A stretch of DNA of 51,923 nt from an uncultured Porphyromonadaceae bacterium (GCA_900542255.1 UQMR01000006.1:1-51923); one strand, 5' to 3'; counted from the first letter of the stretch, positions 34,755 through 46,172 are shown. The notes: generated by a model from the letters alone, not told the origin. Made by a program: numbers and translations.

Positions 34755-36878
34755 ATGGCAAATTCTGATGCACAACTGAAATATACCAGAAACATTGGTA
34801 TTATGGCGCATATCGATGCCGGTAAAACTACCACGTCGGAGCGTATCCTTTTCTATACCGGTCTTACCCATAAAATCGGCGAAGTTCATGACGGAGCTGC
34901 TACGATGGACTGGATGGAGCAGGAGCAAGAGCGTGGTATTACCATTACATCGGCCGCTACCACCGCTTTCTGGGAGTATCTCAACGAAAAATATAAAATA
35001 AATCTTATAGACACTCCGGGACACGTAGACTTCACCGTAGAGGTAGAGCGTTCGTTGCGTGTTCTCGATGGTGCAGTTGCCGCTTTCTGTGCAGTAGGTG
35101 GTGTTGAGCCCCAGTCAGAGACAGTATGGCGCCAGGCAGATAAATATAATGTGCCCCGTATCGGTTATGTTAACAAAATGGACCGTTCGGGAGCCAACTT
35201 CTTCGAGGTTGTACGCCAGGTAAAAGAGGTACTGGGCGCACATCCTTGTCCTATACAGATACCTATCGGTGCAGAAGAGACTTTCAAGGGAGTCGTAGAC
35301 CTCGTAAGAATGAAAGCCATCTACTGGCACGACGAGACGATGGGTGCTGATTATGAAGTACAAGAGATACCGGCCAATATGGCTGCCGAGGCCGAAGAGT
35401 GGCGCGATAAGATGCTCGAAGCTGTTGCCGAGTGCGATGAGGTAATCATGGAGAAATACTTCGACGACCCCTCGACCATTACCGAAGAGGAGTTGCGGGT
35501 AGCTATACGCAAAGGTACGCTTTCGATGCAAATCGTCCCCATGACTTGCGGTTCTTCGTTTAAGAATAAAGGTGTGCAGACACTTCTGGATGCCGTATGT
35601 GCATATCTGCCCAGCCCGCTCGATACGCCGGCTGTGGAAGGCCATGCAATAGACGACCCCGATAAGGTAGTTTTGCGTCACCCCTCTTCGACCGAGCCTA
35701 TGTGTGCTTTGGCATTTAAGATTGCAACAGACCCCTATGTAGGCCGTCTCTGCTTCTTCCGCGTATATTCGGGTGAAGTTGTTGCCGGAACATACGTGCT
35801 CAATTCGCGTTCGGGCAAGAAAGAGCGCATCTCGCGTCTTTTCCAAATGCACTCCAACAAGCAGAACCCCCGCGAGGTGATAGGTTGCGGCGATATAGGT
35901 GCCGGAGTAGGTTTCAAAGATATTCGCACGGGTGATACACTCTGCGCCGAAGATGCTCCCGTTGTATTGGAGGCTATGGACTTCCCCGATCCCGTAATCG
36001 GTATCGCAGTAGAGCCTAAGACACAAAAAGACCTCGATAAACTGGGCGTTGGCTTGCAGAAACTTGCCGAGGAAGACCCCACATTCCGCGTACAAACCAA
36101 CGAGGAGACAGGCCAAACCGTTATCAGCGGTATGGGTGAGCTCCACCTCGATATTATTATAGACCGTCTGCGTCGTGAGTTCAAGGTAGAGTGCAACCAA
36201 GGACGTCCGCAAGTAACCTATAAGGAGGCCATAACAAAAGCTGTCGAGCACCGTGAGGCCTTCAAGAAACAGAGTGGTGGTCGTGGTAAATTTGCCGTTA
36301 TCGTCGTACGCGTAGAGCCGGCCGATCCCGGATTTGAGGGCGGTTTGCAATTCATCGACGAGGTAAAAGGCGGAAACATCCCCAAAGAGTTTATCCCCTC
36401 GATACAGAAAGGTTTCACTACGGCTATGAAGACCGGTGTATTGGCAGGCTTCCCCATGGACAGCCTCAAAGTAACGGTTCTCGACGGACAGTTCCACCCC
36501 GTAGACTCTGACCAACTCTCGTTTGAGCTTTGTGCCATCCAAGCCTTCAAAGAGGCCTGTGCAAAAGCAAAACCCGTCTTGCTCGAGCCTATCATGAAGG
36601 TAGAGGTAGTAACCCCCGAGGAGAGCATGGGTGATGTAATATCCGACCTTAACAAACGTCGTGGTCAGGTAGAAGGCATGGAGTCGAGCCGTTCGGGCGC
36701 ACGCATCGTGAAAGCCAAAGCCCCGCTTGCCGAAATGTTTGGTTACGTAACCGCTTTGCGTACCATCACATCGGGCCGCGCAACATCGACAATGAGCTTC
36801 TCTCACTATTCAGAGGTTAGCCCCTCGATAGCACGCTCGGTACTTACCGAAGTAAACGGCCGCGTAGATTTATTGTAA
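34755..36878 (+). CDS. fusA: Elongation factor G
   Basis: EF-G (707 residues), the GTPase that drives translocation. G1 [15 protein letters not shown] (about 16-30), G3 [15 protein letters not shown] (about 88-102), and G4 [10 protein letters not shown] (about 142-151) are intact. Domains II to V follow with the expected [16 protein letters not shown] and GMGELHLDI motifs. Bacteroidota often carry a second, non-translocating EF-G; the location in the str operon argues that this is the main translocase. No tuf gene follows, unlike in E. coli: the next gene is rpsJ, so str and S10 operons are fused. Confidence 0.97.
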   Translation: MANSDAQLKYTRNIGIMAHIDAGKTTTSERILFYTGLTHKIGEVHDGAATMDWMEQEQERGITITSAATTAFWEYLNEKYKINLIDTPGHVDFTVEVERSLRVLDGAVAAFCAVGGVEPQSETVWRQADKYNVPRIGYVNKMDRSGANFFEVVRQVKEVLGAHPCPIQIPIGAEETFKGVVDLVRMKAIYWHDETMGADYEVQEIPANMAAEAEEWRDKMLEAVAECDEVIMEKYFDDPSTITEEELRVAIRKGTLSMQIVPMTCGSSFKNKGVQTLLDAVCAYLPSPLDTPAVEGHAIDDPDKVVLRHPSSTEPMCALAFKIATDPYVGRLCFFRVYSGEVVAGTYVLNSRSGKKERISRLFQMHSNKQNPREVIGCGDIGAGVGFKDIRTGDTLCAEDAPVVLEAMDFPDPVIGIAVEPKTQKDLDKLGVGLQKLAEEDPTFRVQTNEETGQTVISGMGELHLDIIIDRLRREFKVECNQGRPQVTYKEAITKAVEHREAFKKQSGGRGKFAVIVVRVEPADPGFEGGLQFIDEVKGGNIPKEFIPSIQKGFTTAMKTGVLAGFPMDSLKVTVLDGQFHPVDSDQLSFELCAIQAFKEACAKAKPVLLEPIMKVEVVTPEESMGDVISDLNKRRGQVEGMESSRSGARIVKAKAPLAEMFGYVTALRTITSGRATSTMSFSHYSEVSPSIARSVLTEVNGRVDLL

Positions 36879-36901
36879 ATAAAAATTCAGCATTAACAAA
36901 T

Positions 36902-37207
36902 ATGGATCAGAAAATCAGAATTAAACTGAAATCTTACGATCACAACTTGGTAGACAAATCGTCCAAGAGAATCGTAGAGGCTGTGAAAGCAACGGGGGCA
37001 TCGTGGAAGGGTCCCATACCCCTGCCTACGCACAAGCGTATATTCACAGTAAACCGCTCGACGTTTGTGAACAAGAAATCACGCGAGCAATTTGAGTTGT
37101 CGTCTTACAAGCGTCTTATCGACATCTACGGTTCTACAACCCAAACCGTCGATGCGCTGATGAAACTGGAATTGCCCAGCGGCGTAGAGGTAGAAATCAA
37201 AGTATAA
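36902..37207 (+). CDS. rpsJ: 30S ribosomal protein S10
   Basis: S10 (101 residues), head protein of the 30S subunit, known in other bacteria also as NusE for antitermination. Conserved [16 protein letters not shown] at the start, [17 protein letters not shown] in the long loop, and [14 protein letters not shown] in the C-terminal half. It starts 23 nt after fusA and leads the S10 gene set. Confidence 0.98.
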   Translation: MDQKIRIKLKSYDHNLVDKSSKRIVEAVKATGASWKGPIPLPTHKRIFTVNRSTFVNKKSREQFELSSYKRLIDIYGSTTQTVDALMKLELPSGVEVEIKV

Positions 37208-37233
37208 TAAATAGTTACTAACAACGTAAAGAA

Positions 37234-37848
37234 ATGCCAGGATTATTAGGAAAGAAAATCGGAATGACATCCGTTTTTAGTGAGGGTAAAAACATACCCT
37301 GCACTGTTATCGAAGTTGGTCCTTGCGTAGTTACTCAAGTAAAAACTGTTGAAACAGACGGTTACGAAGCCGTTCAGGTGGGCTTTATGGACAAAAAAGA
37401 AAAGCACACCACCAAACCCGAAGCGGGACATTTCAAAAAAGCAGGAGTAACACCCAAGAGACACTTGGCCGAGTTCAACGGATTTGATACGGAGTATAAG
37501 CCCGGAGATCAGATTGACGTAAATCTCTTCGCCGATGCAGCTTATGTAAACGTAGTGGGAACCTCGAAAGGTAAAGGTTTCCAAGGTGTTGTAAAACGTC
37601 ACGGTTTCGGTGGCGTAGGCCAAACAACGCATGGTCAGCACAACCGTCTGCGCGCTCCCGGTTCAATCGGAGCCTGTTCGTACCCTGCACGTGTATTCAA
37701 AGGTACCCGCATGGCCGGACAATTGGGAAATCAACGTGTGACAGTGCAAAATCTGCAAGTGTTAAAAGTGATGCCGGAGCACAACCTTCTTGTTATCAAA
37801 GGTTCGGTTCCCGGATGTAAAGGTTCAATCGTAATAATTGAAAAGTAA
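37234..37848 (+). CDS. rplC: 50S ribosomal protein L3
   Basis: L3 (204 residues), an early-assembly 50S protein reaching toward the peptidyl-transferase centre. [15 protein letters not shown] start, the central loop with [14 protein letters not shown] (about 109-122), and [20 protein letters not shown] are diagnostic. Its stop shares one base with the rplD start (TAATG), giving tight coupling. Confidence 0.98.
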   Translation: MPGLLGKKIGMTSVFSEGKNIPCTVIEVGPCVVTQVKTVETDGYEAVQVGFMDKKEKHTTKPEAGHFKKAGVTPKRHLAEFNGFDTEYKPGDQIDVNLFADAAYVNVVGTSKGKGFQGVVKRHGFGGVGQTTHGQHNRLRAPGSIGACSYPARVFKGTRMAGQLGNQRVTVQNLQVLKVMPEHNLLVIKGSVPGCKGSIVIIEK

Positions 37849-38471
37849 TGGAACTGAGCGTATATAACATAAAAGGCGAAGACACCGGCAGAAAGGTGAC
37901 TTTGAACGATGCCGTTTTTGGTATCGAACCTAACGACCATGCCATTTACTTGGATGTAAAGCAATTCTTGGCATGCCAACGCCAGGGCACGCACAAATCT
38001 AAGGAGAGAAGCGAAGTATCGGGTAGTACACGTAAGTTGCACAAGCAAAAAGGTACCGGCGGCGCTCGTATCGGTGATATCAACTCGCCGGTATTGGTAG
38101 GTGGTGGTCGTGTATTCGGTCCCCGTCCCCGCGATTACCGCTTCAAACTCAACAAAAAGCTCAAAGCCCTTGCACGTAAATCGGCTCTTACCTACAAGGC
38201 ACAAGAGAACGCCATCGTGGTAGTAGAAGACTTCACCTTCGAAGCCCCGAAGACGAAAGATTTTGTTGCCATGTCGCAAAAATTGCAAGTAGCTGATAAA
38301 AAGCTCGTTTTGGTTTTGCCGGAACAAAATAAAAACGTATATTTGTCGGCTCGTAATTTGACGAACGCCACTGTGATAACATTATCGGATCTCAACACGT
38401 ACAGAGTCCTCAATAACAAGGCTCTCGTGATTACCGAGAACGCTTTGGCAGCTATCAACGAACTTAAATAA
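37848..38471 (+). CDS. rplD: 50S ribosomal protein L4
   Basis: L4 (207 residues), lining the peptide exit tunnel. The conserved extended loop is present: [27 protein letters not shown] (about 62-88) and [15 protein letters not shown]. In E. coli L4 represses the S10 operon through a leader at rpsJ; the 23-nt fusA-rpsJ gap here is too short for that leader, so control must differ. Confidence 0.97.
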   Translation: MELSVYNIKGEDTGRKVTLNDAVFGIEPNDHAIYLDVKQFLACQRQGTHKSKERSEVSGSTRKLHKQKGTGGARIGDINSPVLVGGGRVFGPRPRDYRFKLNKKLKALARKSALTYKAQENAIVVVEDFTFEAPKTKDFVAMSQKLQVADKKLVLVLPEQNKNVYLSARNLTNATVITLSDLNTYRVLNNKALVITENALAAINELK

Positions 38472-38483
38472 GGAGGCTAAACG

Positions 38484-38774
38484 ATGGGAATCATTATAAA
38501 ACCTATAGTAACAGAAAAGATGACGCGTTTGGGCGAGAAATACAATCGCTTCGGTTTCCGCGTTGATCTGAAAGCTACCAAGCCGCAAATAAAGAAAGCC
38601 GTTGAAGATCTCTATGGCGTAAGCGTATTGTCGGTAAACACGATGATATGCAGCGGCAAGAGCAAAAACCGTTACACCAAATCGGGCATCATAGAAGGTA
38701 GCACCGCTACTTACAAGAAAGCCATAGTTACGGTAAAAGAAGGAGAAACAATAGACTTTTTCAGCAATATTTGA
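38484..38774 (+). CDS. rplW: 50S ribosomal protein L23
   Basis: L23 (96 residues), at the exit of the peptide tunnel and docking site for trigger factor and SRP in other bacteria. IIIKPIVTEKMTRL start and FRVDLKATKPQIKKAVEDLYGVSVLSVNT match the family. A GGAGG Shine-Dalgarno is visible 9 nt before the ATG. Confidence 0.97.
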   Translation: MGIIIKPIVTEKMTRLGEKYNRFGFRVDLKATKPQIKKAVEDLYGVSVLSVNTMICSGKSKNRYTKSGIIEGSTATYKKAIVTVKEGETIDFFSNI

Positions 38775-38781
38775 TTGAATA

Positions 38782-39606
38782 ATGGCAGTACGTAAATTTA
38801 AGCCCGTTACACCGGGGCAGAGACACAAGATTATTGGCGCGTTTGAAGAAATCACTGCTACCGCGCCAGAAAAATCTCTTATAGTCGGTAAGAGAAAATC
38901 AGGCGGACGTAACAACGAGGGCCACTTGACGATGCGCTATATCGGCGGCGGTCACAAAAGACGTTACAGATTTATAGACTTTAAGAGAGACAAAGACGGT
39001 GTACCGGCAGTTGTAAAGACCATCGAATACGATCCCAACCGTTCGGCTCGTATTGCGTTGCTCTTTTATGTTGACGGTGAGAAAAGGTACATTATTGCAC
39101 CCAACGGTTTGGAAGTTGGCATGCACGTTGTAAGTGGCTCGGAGGTGGCTCCTGAAATAGGAAACGCCCTTCCGTTGAAAGATATACCCGTAGGTACTAT
39201 CATCCACAACATCGAGCTTCGCCCCGGACAAGGCGCATCTATGGTGCGTTCGGCCGGAACTTTTGCCCAACTTACTTCGAAGGAAGGCAATTACGCAATC
39301 ATCAAATTGCCTTCGGGCGAGACCCGCAAAGTATTGGCAACATGCAAAGCTACCATCGGAAGCGTAGGTAACTCAGACCACGCCCTCGAGCAATCGGGTA
39401 AGGCCGGACGCTCGCGCTGGTTGGGACGTCGTCCTCGCAACCGTGGCGTTGTCATGAACCCTGTAGATCACCCCATGGGTGGTGGTGAAGGACGTGCTTC
39501 GGGTGGACATCCTCGTTCGCGCAAGGGTCTTTATGCTAAGGGCTTGAAGACAAGAGCTCCCAAGAAGCAATCTTCGAAGTATATAATAGAAAGAAGGAAA
39601 AAGTAA
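38782..39606 (+). CDS. rplB: 50S ribosomal protein L2
   Basis: L2 (274 residues), required for subunit joining and peptidyl-transferase activity. The [19 protein letters not shown] segment (about 52-70) and the C-terminal [24 protein letters not shown] loop (about 222-245), containing the functionally important His, are intact. Spaced 7 nt from rplW. Confidence 0.98.
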   Translation: MAVRKFKPVTPGQRHKIIGAFEEITATAPEKSLIVGKRKSGGRNNEGHLTMRYIGGGHKRRYRFIDFKRDKDGVPAVVKTIEYDPNRSARIALLFYVDGEKRYIIAPNGLEVGMHVVSGSEVAPEIGNALPLKDIPVGTIIHNIELRPGQGASMVRSAGTFAQLTSKEGNYAIIKLPSGETRKVLATCKATIGSVGNSDHALEQSGKAGRSRWLGRRPRNRGVVMNPVDHPMGGGEGRASGGHPRSRKGLYAKGLKTRAPKKQSSKYIIERRKK

Positions 39607-39626
39607 TCTGAAAAACTGAAAAGAAC

Positions 39627-39896
39627 ATGAGTCGTTCATTGAAAAAAGGCCCGTTTATCAGCGTGAAGCTCGAAAAGAAAATTGCTGCCATGGATGCAAC
39701 CGGCAAAAAGTCGGTCATAAAGACATGGTCGCGTGCTTCTATGATTTCTCCCGACTTCGTAGGACATACTTTCGCAGTACACAATGGTAACAAATTTATT
39801 CCTGTATATGTTACTGAAAACATGGTAGGACACAAGTTGGGCGAATTCGCTCCCACTCGCATCTTCCGTGGTCACAGCGGTAACAAGAAGAAATAA
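39627..39896 (+). CDS. rpsS: 30S ribosomal protein S19
   Basis: S19 (89 residues), head of the 30S subunit. [17 protein letters not shown] start, [31 protein letters not shown] and [17 protein letters not shown] are hallmark segments. 20 nt after rplB. Confidence 0.98.
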   Translation: MSRSLKKGPFISVKLEKKIAAMDATGKKSVIKTWSRASMISPDFVGHTFAVHNGNKFIPVYVTENMVGHKLGEFAPTRIFRGHSGNKKK

Positions 39897-39940
39897 GGCC
39901 TGGGAATAGAAAATTTTTTAATACACAAAAGAATTAAGAA

Positions 39941-40348
39941 ATGGGTGCAAGAAAAAGAATATCAGCCGAAAAAAGAAAAGAAGCCCAGAAAACACAGTAC
40001 TTCGCAAAGCTGAACAATGTGCCTTCTTCGCCTCGCAAAATGCGTCTGGTGATAGACTTGGTAAGAGGCATGGAAGTGTTCAAGGCTTTGGGTGTACTCA
40101 AGTTTTCGAATAAAGAAGCTGCTCGCGGAGTAGAGAAATTGCTCCGCTCGGCTATTGCCAACTGGGAGCAGAAAAACGAACGCAAGGCAGAGAGCGGCGA
40201 ACTCTATGTATCGCGTATCTTCGTAGATGCAGGTCCTATGCTCAAACGTTTGCGTCCGGCTCCGCAAGGAAGAGGTTACAGAATACGCAAACGTTCCAAC
40301 CATGTAACCTTGTTTGTAGATACAATTACTAAAAACGATCAAAACTAA
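39941..40348 (+). CDS. rplV: 50S ribosomal protein L22
   Basis: L22 (135 residues), with a long hairpin that narrows the exit tunnel. It has an N-terminal [24 protein letters not shown] typical of Bacteroidota, then [17 protein letters not shown] and the hairpin/C-terminal [32 protein letters not shown]. 44 nt after rpsS. Confidence 0.97.
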   Translation: MGARKRISAEKRKEAQKTQYFAKLNNVPSSPRKMRLVIDLVRGMEVFKALGVLKFSNKEAARGVEKLLRSAIANWEQKNERKAESGELYVSRIFVDAGPMLKRLRPAPQGRGYRIRKRSNHVTLFVDTITKNDQN

Positions 40349-40355
40349 TTGCTCG

Positions 40356-41084
40356 ATGGGACAGAAAATTAATCCGATAAGTAACCGTTTAGGTATCATA
40401 CGTGGATGGGATTCCAATTGGTATGGTCACTATAGCGACAGACTGCTGGAAGACAGCAAAATACGTAAGTATCTCAATGCCCGTCTTGCCAAAGCCAGCG
40501 TTTCGCGCATCGTCATCGAGCGTACTTTGAAGCTCACTACTATCACAGTATGCACGGCCCGCCCCGGCATCATCATCGGCAAAGGCGGTCAGGAAGTAGA
40601 CAAGCTCAAAGAGGAATTGAAGAAGATAACCGACAAAGAGGTACAGATAAACATCTACGAGGTAAAACGCCCCGAACTCGATGCCGTTATCGTTGCCAAC
40701 AATATCGCACGCCAAATCGAAGGCCGCATCGCCTATCGTCGTGCCGTGAAGATGGCAATCGCTTCTACCATGAGAATGGGAGCCGAAGGTATCAAAGTAC
40801 AAATCTCTGGTCGTCTCAACGGCGCAGAAATGGCCCGTTCAGAGATGTACAAAGAGGGTCGTACACCCCTGCATACACTCCGTGCCGACATCGACTACGC
40901 CTTGGTAGAGGCCCTCACCAAAGTGGGTATTATAGGAGTAAAAGTGTGGATTTGCCGTGGAGAGGTATATGGCAAGAAAGATCTTGCACCCTCGTTTACG
41001 ACCAATGCAAAAGAATCGCGTGGCGCAGGCAACAATGGCGGCAACTCGCGCAAAGGCTTCAGAAAACCCAAAACAAATCGTTAA
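40356..41084 (+). CDS. rpsC: 30S ribosomal protein S3
   Basis: S3 (242 residues), part of the mRNA entry channel. [22 protein letters not shown] start, KH-domain motif [17 protein letters not shown] (about 69-85), and the C-terminal [13 protein letters not shown]. The tail is Gly/Asn/Arg-rich ([17 protein letters not shown]). 7 nt after rplV. Confidence 0.98.
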   Translation: MGQKINPISNRLGIIRGWDSNWYGHYSDRLLEDSKIRKYLNARLAKASVSRIVIERTLKLTTITVCTARPGIIIGKGGQEVDKLKEELKKITDKEVQINIYEVKRPELDAVIVANNIARQIEGRIAYRRAVKMAIASTMRMGAEGIKVQISGRLNGAEMARSEMYKEGRTPLHTLRADIDYALVEALTKVGIIGVKVWICRGEVYGKKDLAPSFTTNAKESRGAGNNGGNSRKGFRKPKTNR

Positions 41085-41104
41085 ACGCATTGAAACAGTA
41101 AACT

Positions 41105-41536
41105 ATGTTACAACCGAAGAAAACTAAATTTAGAAGACAACAAAAAGGGCGTATGAAAGGCAACGCCCAAAGGGGAAACCAGTTGGCATTCGGTTCATTT
41201 GGCATAAAGACATTGCAATCGAAATGGATTACCGGCCGTCAGATAGAGGCTGCCCGTATTGCGGTAACCCGTTACATGCAACGTCAAGGACAGATATGGA
41301 TACGTATCTTCCCCGATAAACCGATTACGAAAAAGCCTGCCGAGGTACGTATGGGTAAAGGTAAAGGTTCGCCCGAAGGCTTCGTAGCCCCTGTAACCCC
41401 CGGACGCGTACTCATCGAGGTAGAAGGCGTTTCCTATGATATAGCAAAAGAGGCATTGCGTTTGGCAGCTCAAAAGCTTCCCGTGGTGACCAAGTTTATA
41501 GTTCGTCGAGATTACGATGAGAGCCAAAATGTCTAA
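41105..41536 (+). CDS. rplP: 50S ribosomal protein L16
   Basis: L16 (143 residues), at the A-site tRNA elbow. [21 protein letters not shown] start, [34 protein letters not shown] (about 59-92) and [10 protein letters not shown] confirm identity. The Arg of the RMGKGKG loop, hydroxylated in some bacteria, is present. Confidence 0.98.
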   Translation: MLQPKKTKFRRQQKGRMKGNAQRGNQLAFGSFGIKTLQSKWITGRQIEAARIAVTRYMQRQGQIWIRIFPDKPITKKPAEVRMGKGKGSPEGFVAPVTPGRVLIEVEGVSYDIAKEALRLAAQKLPVVTKFIVRRDYDESQNV

Positions 41537-41539
41537 GTC

Positions 41540-41740
41540 ATGAAGAAAGAAGAAATCAAAGAACTGAGCACGAAAGAGCTCCGTGAGCGTCTCGATGCAG
41601 CTGTGGTAGCGCTCAACCAGTTGAAAATAAATCACAGCATCTCGCCTCTTGACAATCCCTCTCAAATCAAGCAAGACCGCAAGATGATTGCCCGCATGAA
41701 AGGTGAGTTGCGTAGCCGTGAACTTAACAACAACAAATAA
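41540..41740 (+). CDS. rpmC: 50S ribosomal protein L29
   Basis: L29 (66 residues), a small helical protein beside L23 near the tunnel exit. [19 protein letters not shown] start and [20 protein letters not shown] are typical. 3 nt after rplP. Confidence 0.96.
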   Translation: MKKEEIKELSTKELRERLDAAVVALNQLKINHSISPLDNPSQIKQDRKMIARMKGELRSRELNNNK

Positions 41741-41744
41741 CGAC

Positions 41745-42002
41745 ATGGAAAGTAGAAATCTGAGAAAAGAGAAAGTCGGCGTTGTTTCGAGTAACAAAAT
41801 GGATAAGACCATCGTCGTTACAGTTAAGTGGAAAGAGAAACACCCGATATATGGTAAATTTGTCAACAAGACAAAGAAATACCATGCCCATGACGAGAAA
41901 AACGAATGCAACATTGGCGATACCGTTCGCCTGATGGAGACTCGTCCGCTGAGCAAAACAAAAAGATGGAGATTAGTACAAATCATCGAAAGAGCTAAGT
42001 AA
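41745..42002 (+). CDS. rpsQ: 30S ribosomal protein S17
   Basis: S17 (85 residues), an early 16S rRNA-binding protein. The open frame extends 14 codons upstream into rpmC, but the ATG at 41745 gives the normal [22 protein letters not shown] start, 4 nt after the rpmC stop. [44 protein letters not shown] is the family core. Confidence 0.96.
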   Translation: MESRNLRKEKVGVVSSNKMDKTIVVTVKWKEKHPIYGKFVNKTKKYHAHDEKNECNIGDTVRLMETRPLSKTKRWRLVQIIERAK

Positions 42003-42004
42003 TT

Positions 42005-42373
42005 ATGATACAACAAGAATCGAGACTTACAGTAGCCGATAACAGTGGAGCCAAGGAAGCCCTCTGCATACGCGTGTTGGGTGGCACAGGGCGTCGCTAC
42101 GCCACGGTAGGCGACATTATCGTCGTTGCCGTTAAGAACGTTGTTCCCTCGAGCGACATGAAAAAAGGCACAGTGTCCAAAGCTGTTATTGTACGCACCA
42201 AGAAAGAGATTCGCCGTCCGGATGGCTCATACATCCGTTTCGACGACAACGCCTGCGTACTGTTGAACAATGCCGGCGAGTTGCGAGGCAGCCGTATTTT
42301 CGGACCCGTTGCACGTGAGTTGCGCGCGGTCAATATGATGAAAATTGTGTCGTTAGCTCCCGAAGTTCTTTAA
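42005..42373 (+). CDS. rplN: 50S ribosomal protein L14
   Basis: L14 (122 residues), part of intersubunit bridge B8. [27 protein letters not shown] start and [26 protein letters not shown] (about 83-108) are diagnostic. 2 nt after rpsQ. Confidence 0.98.
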   Translation: MIQQESRLTVADNSGAKEALCIRVLGGTGRRYATVGDIIVVAVKNVVPSSDMKKGTVSKAVIVRTKKEIRRPDGSYIRFDDNACVLLNNAGELRGSRIFGPVARELRAVNMMKIVSLAPEVL

Positions 42374-42393
42374 TCGAGTAAAAAACGAAACAA

Positions 42394-42714
42394 ATGAGTA
42401 AGTTACATATCAAAAAGGGTGACACCGTTTATGTAAACTCCGGTGATTCAAAAGGAAAAACCGGTCGCGTATTGCGCGTGTTGGTCAAAGAGCAACGCGC
42501 TATCGTTGAGGGTGTCAATATGGTGACCAAGAGTACCAAACCCAACGCCAAGAACCCTCAAGGCGGTTTTGTGAAGAAAGAAGCTCCTCTTCATATTTCA
42601 AACCTCAATGTGCTCGACCCCAAAACGGGCAAACCTACGCGCATCGGGCGTCGCAAGAATGAAGCAGGCGTTACAGTACGTTATTCAAAAAAATCAGGAG
42701 AGGAGATTAAGTAA
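42394..42714 (+). CDS. rplX: 50S ribosomal protein L24
   Basis: L24 (106 residues), an assembly-initiating 50S protein with a KOW motif ([20 protein letters not shown]). The stop shares one base with the rplE start (TAATG), implying coupled translation. Confidence 0.97.
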   Translation: MSKLHIKKGDTVYVNSGDSKGKTGRVLRVLVKEQRAIVEGVNMVTKSTKPNAKNPQGGFVKKEAPLHISNLNVLDPKTGKPTRIGRRKNEAGVTVRYSKKSGEEIK

Positions 42715-43271
42715 TGACAAATACAGCGAACCTTAAAAAAGACTATCTCGAAAGAATAGTGCCCGCTCTCGAAAAAGAGTTCAACTATACCTCCGTGATG
42801 CAAGTCCCTGTGTTGAAAAAGATAGTAATCAACCAAGGTCTCGGACAAGCAACGGCAGATAAGAAAATCATAGAGACAGCCATCAACGAGCTCACGGCCA
42901 TCACCGGACAAAAAGCAGTTGCAACTCTCTCTCGCAAGGATATCTCAAACTTCAAGTTGCGTAAGAAAATGCCCATCGGTGTTATGGTGACACTGCGTCG
43001 CGAGCGCATGTATGAGTTCCTCGAGCGCCTCATTCGCGTAGCATTGCCCCGTATCCGCGACTTCAAAGGTATAGAAGGCAAGCTCGACGGACGCGGCAAC
43101 TATACGCTCGGTATCCAAGAGCAAATCATATTCCCTGAAATAAATCTCGACGGAATTACTAAAATATTGGGAATGAATATTACCTTTGTAACTTCTGCAA
43201 AAACAGATGCCGAAGGCTATGCTCTTCTCAAAGAATTCGGCCTTCCTTTTAAGAACGCAAAAAAAGATTGA
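42714..43271 (+). CDS. rplE: 50S ribosomal protein L5
   Basis: L5 (185 residues), which binds 5S rRNA with L18. [52 protein letters not shown] (about 65-95) and the C-terminal [13 protein letters not shown] confirm it. One-base overlap with rplX. Confidence 0.98.
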   Translation: MTNTANLKKDYLERIVPALEKEFNYTSVMQVPVLKKIVINQGLGQATADKKIIETAINELTAITGQKAVATLSRKDISNFKLRKKMPIGVMVTLRRERMYEFLERLIRVALPRIRDFKGIEGKLDGRGNYTLGIQEQIIFPEINLDGITKILGMNITFVTSAKTDAEGYALLKEFGLPFKNAKKD

Positions 43272-43274
43272 GAT

Positions 43275-43574
43275 ATGGCAAAAGAGTCAATGAAAGCCCG
43301 TGAGGTGAAAAGACAAAAACTTGTAGCCAAGTATGCAGCACGCAAAGCCGAACTGAAAAAACTCGCCAAGAGCGACGACTATGATGTTGCCTACGAGGCT
43401 AACCGTGCCCTTCAGAAACTGCCCAAAAATGCCTCGTCGGTACGTCTGCACAACCGTTGCAAACTCACCGGTCGTCCCAAAGGCTACATCCGCCAATTCG
43501 GCATTTCTCGTATACAGTTCCGCGAAATGGCATCGGCAGGTCTCATCCCCGGTGTAAAGAAAGCCAGCTGGTAA
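43275..43574 (+). CDS. rpsN: 30S ribosomal protein S14, zinc-free form
   Basis: S14 (99 residues) of the long, zinc-free type: the CxxC pairs of the short form are absent and only one Cys ([20 protein letters not shown]) remains. Head protein of the 30S subunit. 3 nt after rplE. Confidence 0.97.
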   Translation: MAKESMKAREVKRQKLVAKYAARKAELKKLAKSDDYDVAYEANRALQKLPKNASSVRLHNRCKLTGRPKGYIRQFGISRIQFREMASAGLIPGVKKASW

Positions 43575-43635
43575 GAAAAGAATTCTTAGTGTTAAATATT
43601 GTCTGGAAGACCAGATCAATTTAAAACGTAAATTT

Positions 43636-44031
43636 ATGACAGATCCAATTGCAGATTACCTCACACGAGTGAGAAACGCCATCAAGGCTCAACACAGAGT
43701 CGTTGAAGTGCCCGCTTCAAACTTGAAGAAGGAAATCACAAAAATCCTTTTTGAAAAAGGTTACATCTTGAACTACAAGTTCATACAAGAAGGTGTAAAA
43801 GGCACAATCAAGATTGCCTTAAAGTATGACCCGGTAAGCAAAGTAAACGCCATCAAAGATTTGCAACGCGTTTCTACCCCGGGTTTGCGTCGCTACACCG
43901 GTTACAAAGACATGCCTCGCGTGTTGAATGGTTTAGGTATCGCCATCATATCTACCTCTAAGGGCGTTATGACCGACAAGGAAGCCCGTGAGATGAAGAT
44001 AGGAGGCGAAATATTGTGTTACATCTATTAA
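43636..44031 (+). CDS. rpsH: 30S ribosomal protein S8
   Basis: S8 (131 residues), central-domain 30S assembly protein. MTDPIADYLTRVRNAIKAQH start and the C-terminal GLGIAIISTSKGVMTDKEAREMKIGGEILCYIY are diagnostic. In E. coli S8 represses the spc operon at the rplE start; here a 61-nt gap, longer than most in the operon, precedes rpsH. Confidence 0.98.
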   Translation: MTDPIADYLTRVRNAIKAQHRVVEVPASNLKKEITKILFEKGYILNYKFIQEGVKGTIKIALKYDPVSKVNAIKDLQRVSTPGLRRYTGYKDMPRVLNGLGIAIISTSKGVMTDKEAREMKIGGEILCYIY

Positions 44032-44047
44032 TGAAGGAGGATTACTT

Positions 44048-44605
44048 ATGAGTAGAATAGGAAAATTGCCCATCGCTATCCCCGCCGGTGTAACAGTAAC
44101 CGTAGATGGCAATAATGTCGTTACCGTAAAGGGCGCCAAAGGCGAGCTCAAACAACAAGTTGCACCCTCTATCACAGTAAAGGTAGAAGACGGTCGCGTT
44201 GAGCTTTCGCGAATCAATGATGAAAAAGAAAACCGTTCGTTACATGGACTTTATCGTGCGCTTATCCACAACATGGTAGTAGGCGTATCAGAAGGGTACA
44301 AAAAAGAGATGGAGCTCGTGGGTGTAGGTTACCGCGCACAGAGCAACGGCCAAGTATTGGAGCTTTCGCTCGGATACTCACACTCCATAGTTATCAAGCT
44401 GCCTACCGAAATCAAGGTAGAAGCCAAAACGGAAAGAAATAAAAACCCGATGATAATCCTTGAGTCTTATGACAAACAACTCCTGGGACAAGTTTGTGCG
44501 AAGATACGTTCGCTCCGCAAGCCCGAACCTTACAAAGGCAAAGGTATCCGCTTTGTTGGTGAGGTTGTACGTCGTAAGTCTGGTAAGTCGGCTGGTGCTA
44601 AATAA
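44048..44605 (+). CDS. rplF: 50S ribosomal protein L6
   Basis: L6 (185 residues), near the sarcin-ricin loop and factor-binding site. MSRIGKLPIAIPAGVTVTV start, the duplicated domains, and the C-terminal RKPEPYKGKGIRFVGEVVRRKSGKSAG signature. A GGAGG site precedes the ATG. Confidence 0.98.
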   Translation: MSRIGKLPIAIPAGVTVTVDGNNVVTVKGAKGELKQQVAPSITVKVEDGRVELSRINDEKENRSLHGLYRALIHNMVVGVSEGYKKEMELVGVGYRAQSNGQVLELSLGYSHSIVIKLPTEIKVEAKTERNKNPMIILESYDKQLLGQVCAKIRSLRKPEPYKGKGIRFVGEVVRRKSGKSAGAK

Positions 44606-44626
44606 TTCATGTAAAACGGTATTACT

Positions 44627-44971
44627 ATGACAACGAAAAAAATAGAAAGAAGAATAAAGATAAAAACCCGCATCCGCGGAATCGTATCGGGCACAGCCCA
44701 ACGTCCCCGTATGACGGTTTTTAGAAGCAACAAGCAAATCTACGTGCAATTGGTAGACGACCTCGAAGGCAAGACACTGGCAGCAGCCTCGTCGAAAGGC
44801 ATCGAGGCCGGCAACAAAAAAGAACAAGCTGCAAAAGTAGGTGCCGAGATTGCTAAGAAAGCCCAAGAGGCAGGTATCACGACCGTAGTTTTCGATCGTA
44901 ACGGATACTTGTATCATGGTCGTGTGAAAGAATTGGCTGATGCCGCCCGTAACGGAGGACTTAAATTTTAA
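44627..44971 (+). CDS. rplR: 50S ribosomal protein L18
   Basis: L18 (114 residues), which binds 5S rRNA with L5. [34 protein letters not shown] and the C-terminal [26 protein letters not shown] match the family. Confidence 0.98.
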   Translation: MTTKKIERRIKIKTRIRGIVSGTAQRPRMTVFRSNKQIYVQLVDDLEGKTLAAASSKGIEAGNKKEQAAKVGAEIAKKAQEAGITTVVFDRNGYLYHGRVKELADAARNGGLKF

Positions 44972-44976
44972 TTATC

Positions 44977-45495
44977 ATGGCAGTAAGAAACAATAGAATA
45001 AAGTCGACGAGTGACCTTGAGCTTAAAGACCGTTTGGTTGCCATCAACCGCGTAACGAAAGTAACAAAAGGAGGTCGTACGTTTAGCTTCTCGGCTATCG
45101 TCGTTGTAGGCGATGGCAATGGAATCGTAGGTTGCGGTTTGGGTAAAGCCAGCGAGGTGACGGCAGCCATAGCCAAAGGCGTGGAAGCAGCCAAAAAGAA
45201 CCTTATTAAAGTTCCCTTGTACAAAGGTACCATACCCCACGACCAGCTTGCCAAATACGGCGGCGCTTTGGTATACATCAAACCCGCTTCGCACGGTACC
45301 GGAGTAAAAGCCGGTGGTGCCATGCGTGCCGTTCTTGAAAGCGTGGGAGTAACCGACGTGTTGGCAAAGTCGAAAGGCTCTTCAAACCCCCACAACTTGG
45401 TGAAAGCTACACTTGTAGCACTCTCTGAGTTGCGCGATGCCGCCATGGTTGCTCAAAACCGCGGAATATCGGTAGAGAAAGTATTTAAAGGTTAA
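44977..45495 (+). CDS. rpsE: 30S ribosomal protein S5
   Basis: S5 (172 residues), at the mRNA entry channel. [46 protein letters not shown] (about 14-60) is the S5 double-stranded-RNA-binding signature, followed by the C-terminal [31 protein letters not shown]. 5 nt after rplR. Confidence 0.98.
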   Translation: MAVRNNRIKSTSDLELKDRLVAINRVTKVTKGGRTFSFSAIVVVGDGNGIVGCGLGKASEVTAAIAKGVEAAKKNLIKVPLYKGTIPHDQLAKYGGALVYIKPASHGTGVKAGGAMRAVLESVGVTDVLAKSKGSSNPHNLVKATLVALSELRDAAMVAQNRGISVEKVFKG

Positions 45496-45513
45496 TCAGT
45501 AGGAGAGTATAAC

Positions 45514-45690
45514 ATGGAAACTATCAAAATTAAGCAAGTCAAAAGTCGTATCAAATGCCCTGCACAGCAGAAAAAAGTTCTTGATTCACTGGGCTTGACC
45601 CGTATGGGTAGAGTGGTAGAGCACAATGCTACTCCTCAAATTCTTGGCATGGTTGCCAAAGTAAGGCATCTGATTGCCATAGTAGACTAA
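45514..45690 (+). CDS. rpmD: 50S ribosomal protein L30
   Basis: L30 (58 residues), a small 50S protein. Reading from the ATG at 45514 gives METIKIKQVKSRIKCP, then LDSLGLTRMGRVVEHNATPQILGMVAKV, ending RHLIAIVD before TAA. A purine-rich AGGAGAG site lies 8 nt upstream. Short but unmistakable, between rpsE and rplO as usual. Confidence 0.96.
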   Translation: METIKIKQVKSRIKCPAQQKKVLDSLGLTRMGRVVEHNATPQILGMVAKVRHLIAIVD

Positions 45691-45721
45691 TATTTATCCA
45701 TCGCATTAAAACATTACAAAT

Positions 45722-46168
45722 ATGGATCTGAGTAATCTAAAACCCGCGCAAGGTTCTACCTTCTCCCGCAAACGTATAGGCCGTGGTCCCGGTTCGGGTA
45801 AGGGCGGTACGTCTACCCGCGGTCATAAAGGAGCTAAGCAGCGTTCCGGTTATAAGACCAAGATAGGTTTCGAAGGAGGTCAAATGCCTTTGCAACGTCG
45901 CGTTCCGAAATTCGGTTTCAAGAATTTCAACCGCGTAGAATATAAGGCCATAAATCTTGAAATGCTCCAATCTTTGGCTGAAAGCAAAAAACTTCAAGCC
46001 ATAGATATGGAAGTACTCATGGCAGCCGGTCTTGTATCGTCTAAACAAAAAGTTAAAATCCTCGGTAAAGGAGCTCTCTCGCTGCCCCTCACGGTGACAG
46101 CACATGCCTTCTCGAAGACGGCCGAAGCTGCTATCGTTGCCGCGGGTGGAACAGCTGTCAAACTCTGA
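45722..46168 (+). CDS. rplO: 50S ribosomal protein L15
   Basis: L15 (148 residues), late-assembly 50S protein. [66 protein letters not shown] is the classic N-terminal half. 31 nt after rpmD and 4 nt before secY. Confidence 0.98.
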   Translation: MDLSNLKPAQGSTFSRKRIGRGPGSGKGGTSTRGHKGAKQRSGYKTKIGFEGGQMPLQRRVPKFGFKNFNRVEYKAINLEMLQSLAESKKLQAIDMEVLMAAGLVSSKQKVKILGKGALSLPLTVTAHAFSKTAEAAIVAAGGTAVKL

Positions 46169-46172
46169 TACA

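Noticed and set aside
35115..36806. 563-codon open frame antisense to fusA
   Set aside because: Composition follows the reverse complement of EF-G codons, there is no family resemblance and no promoter; the plus strand is certain EF-G.
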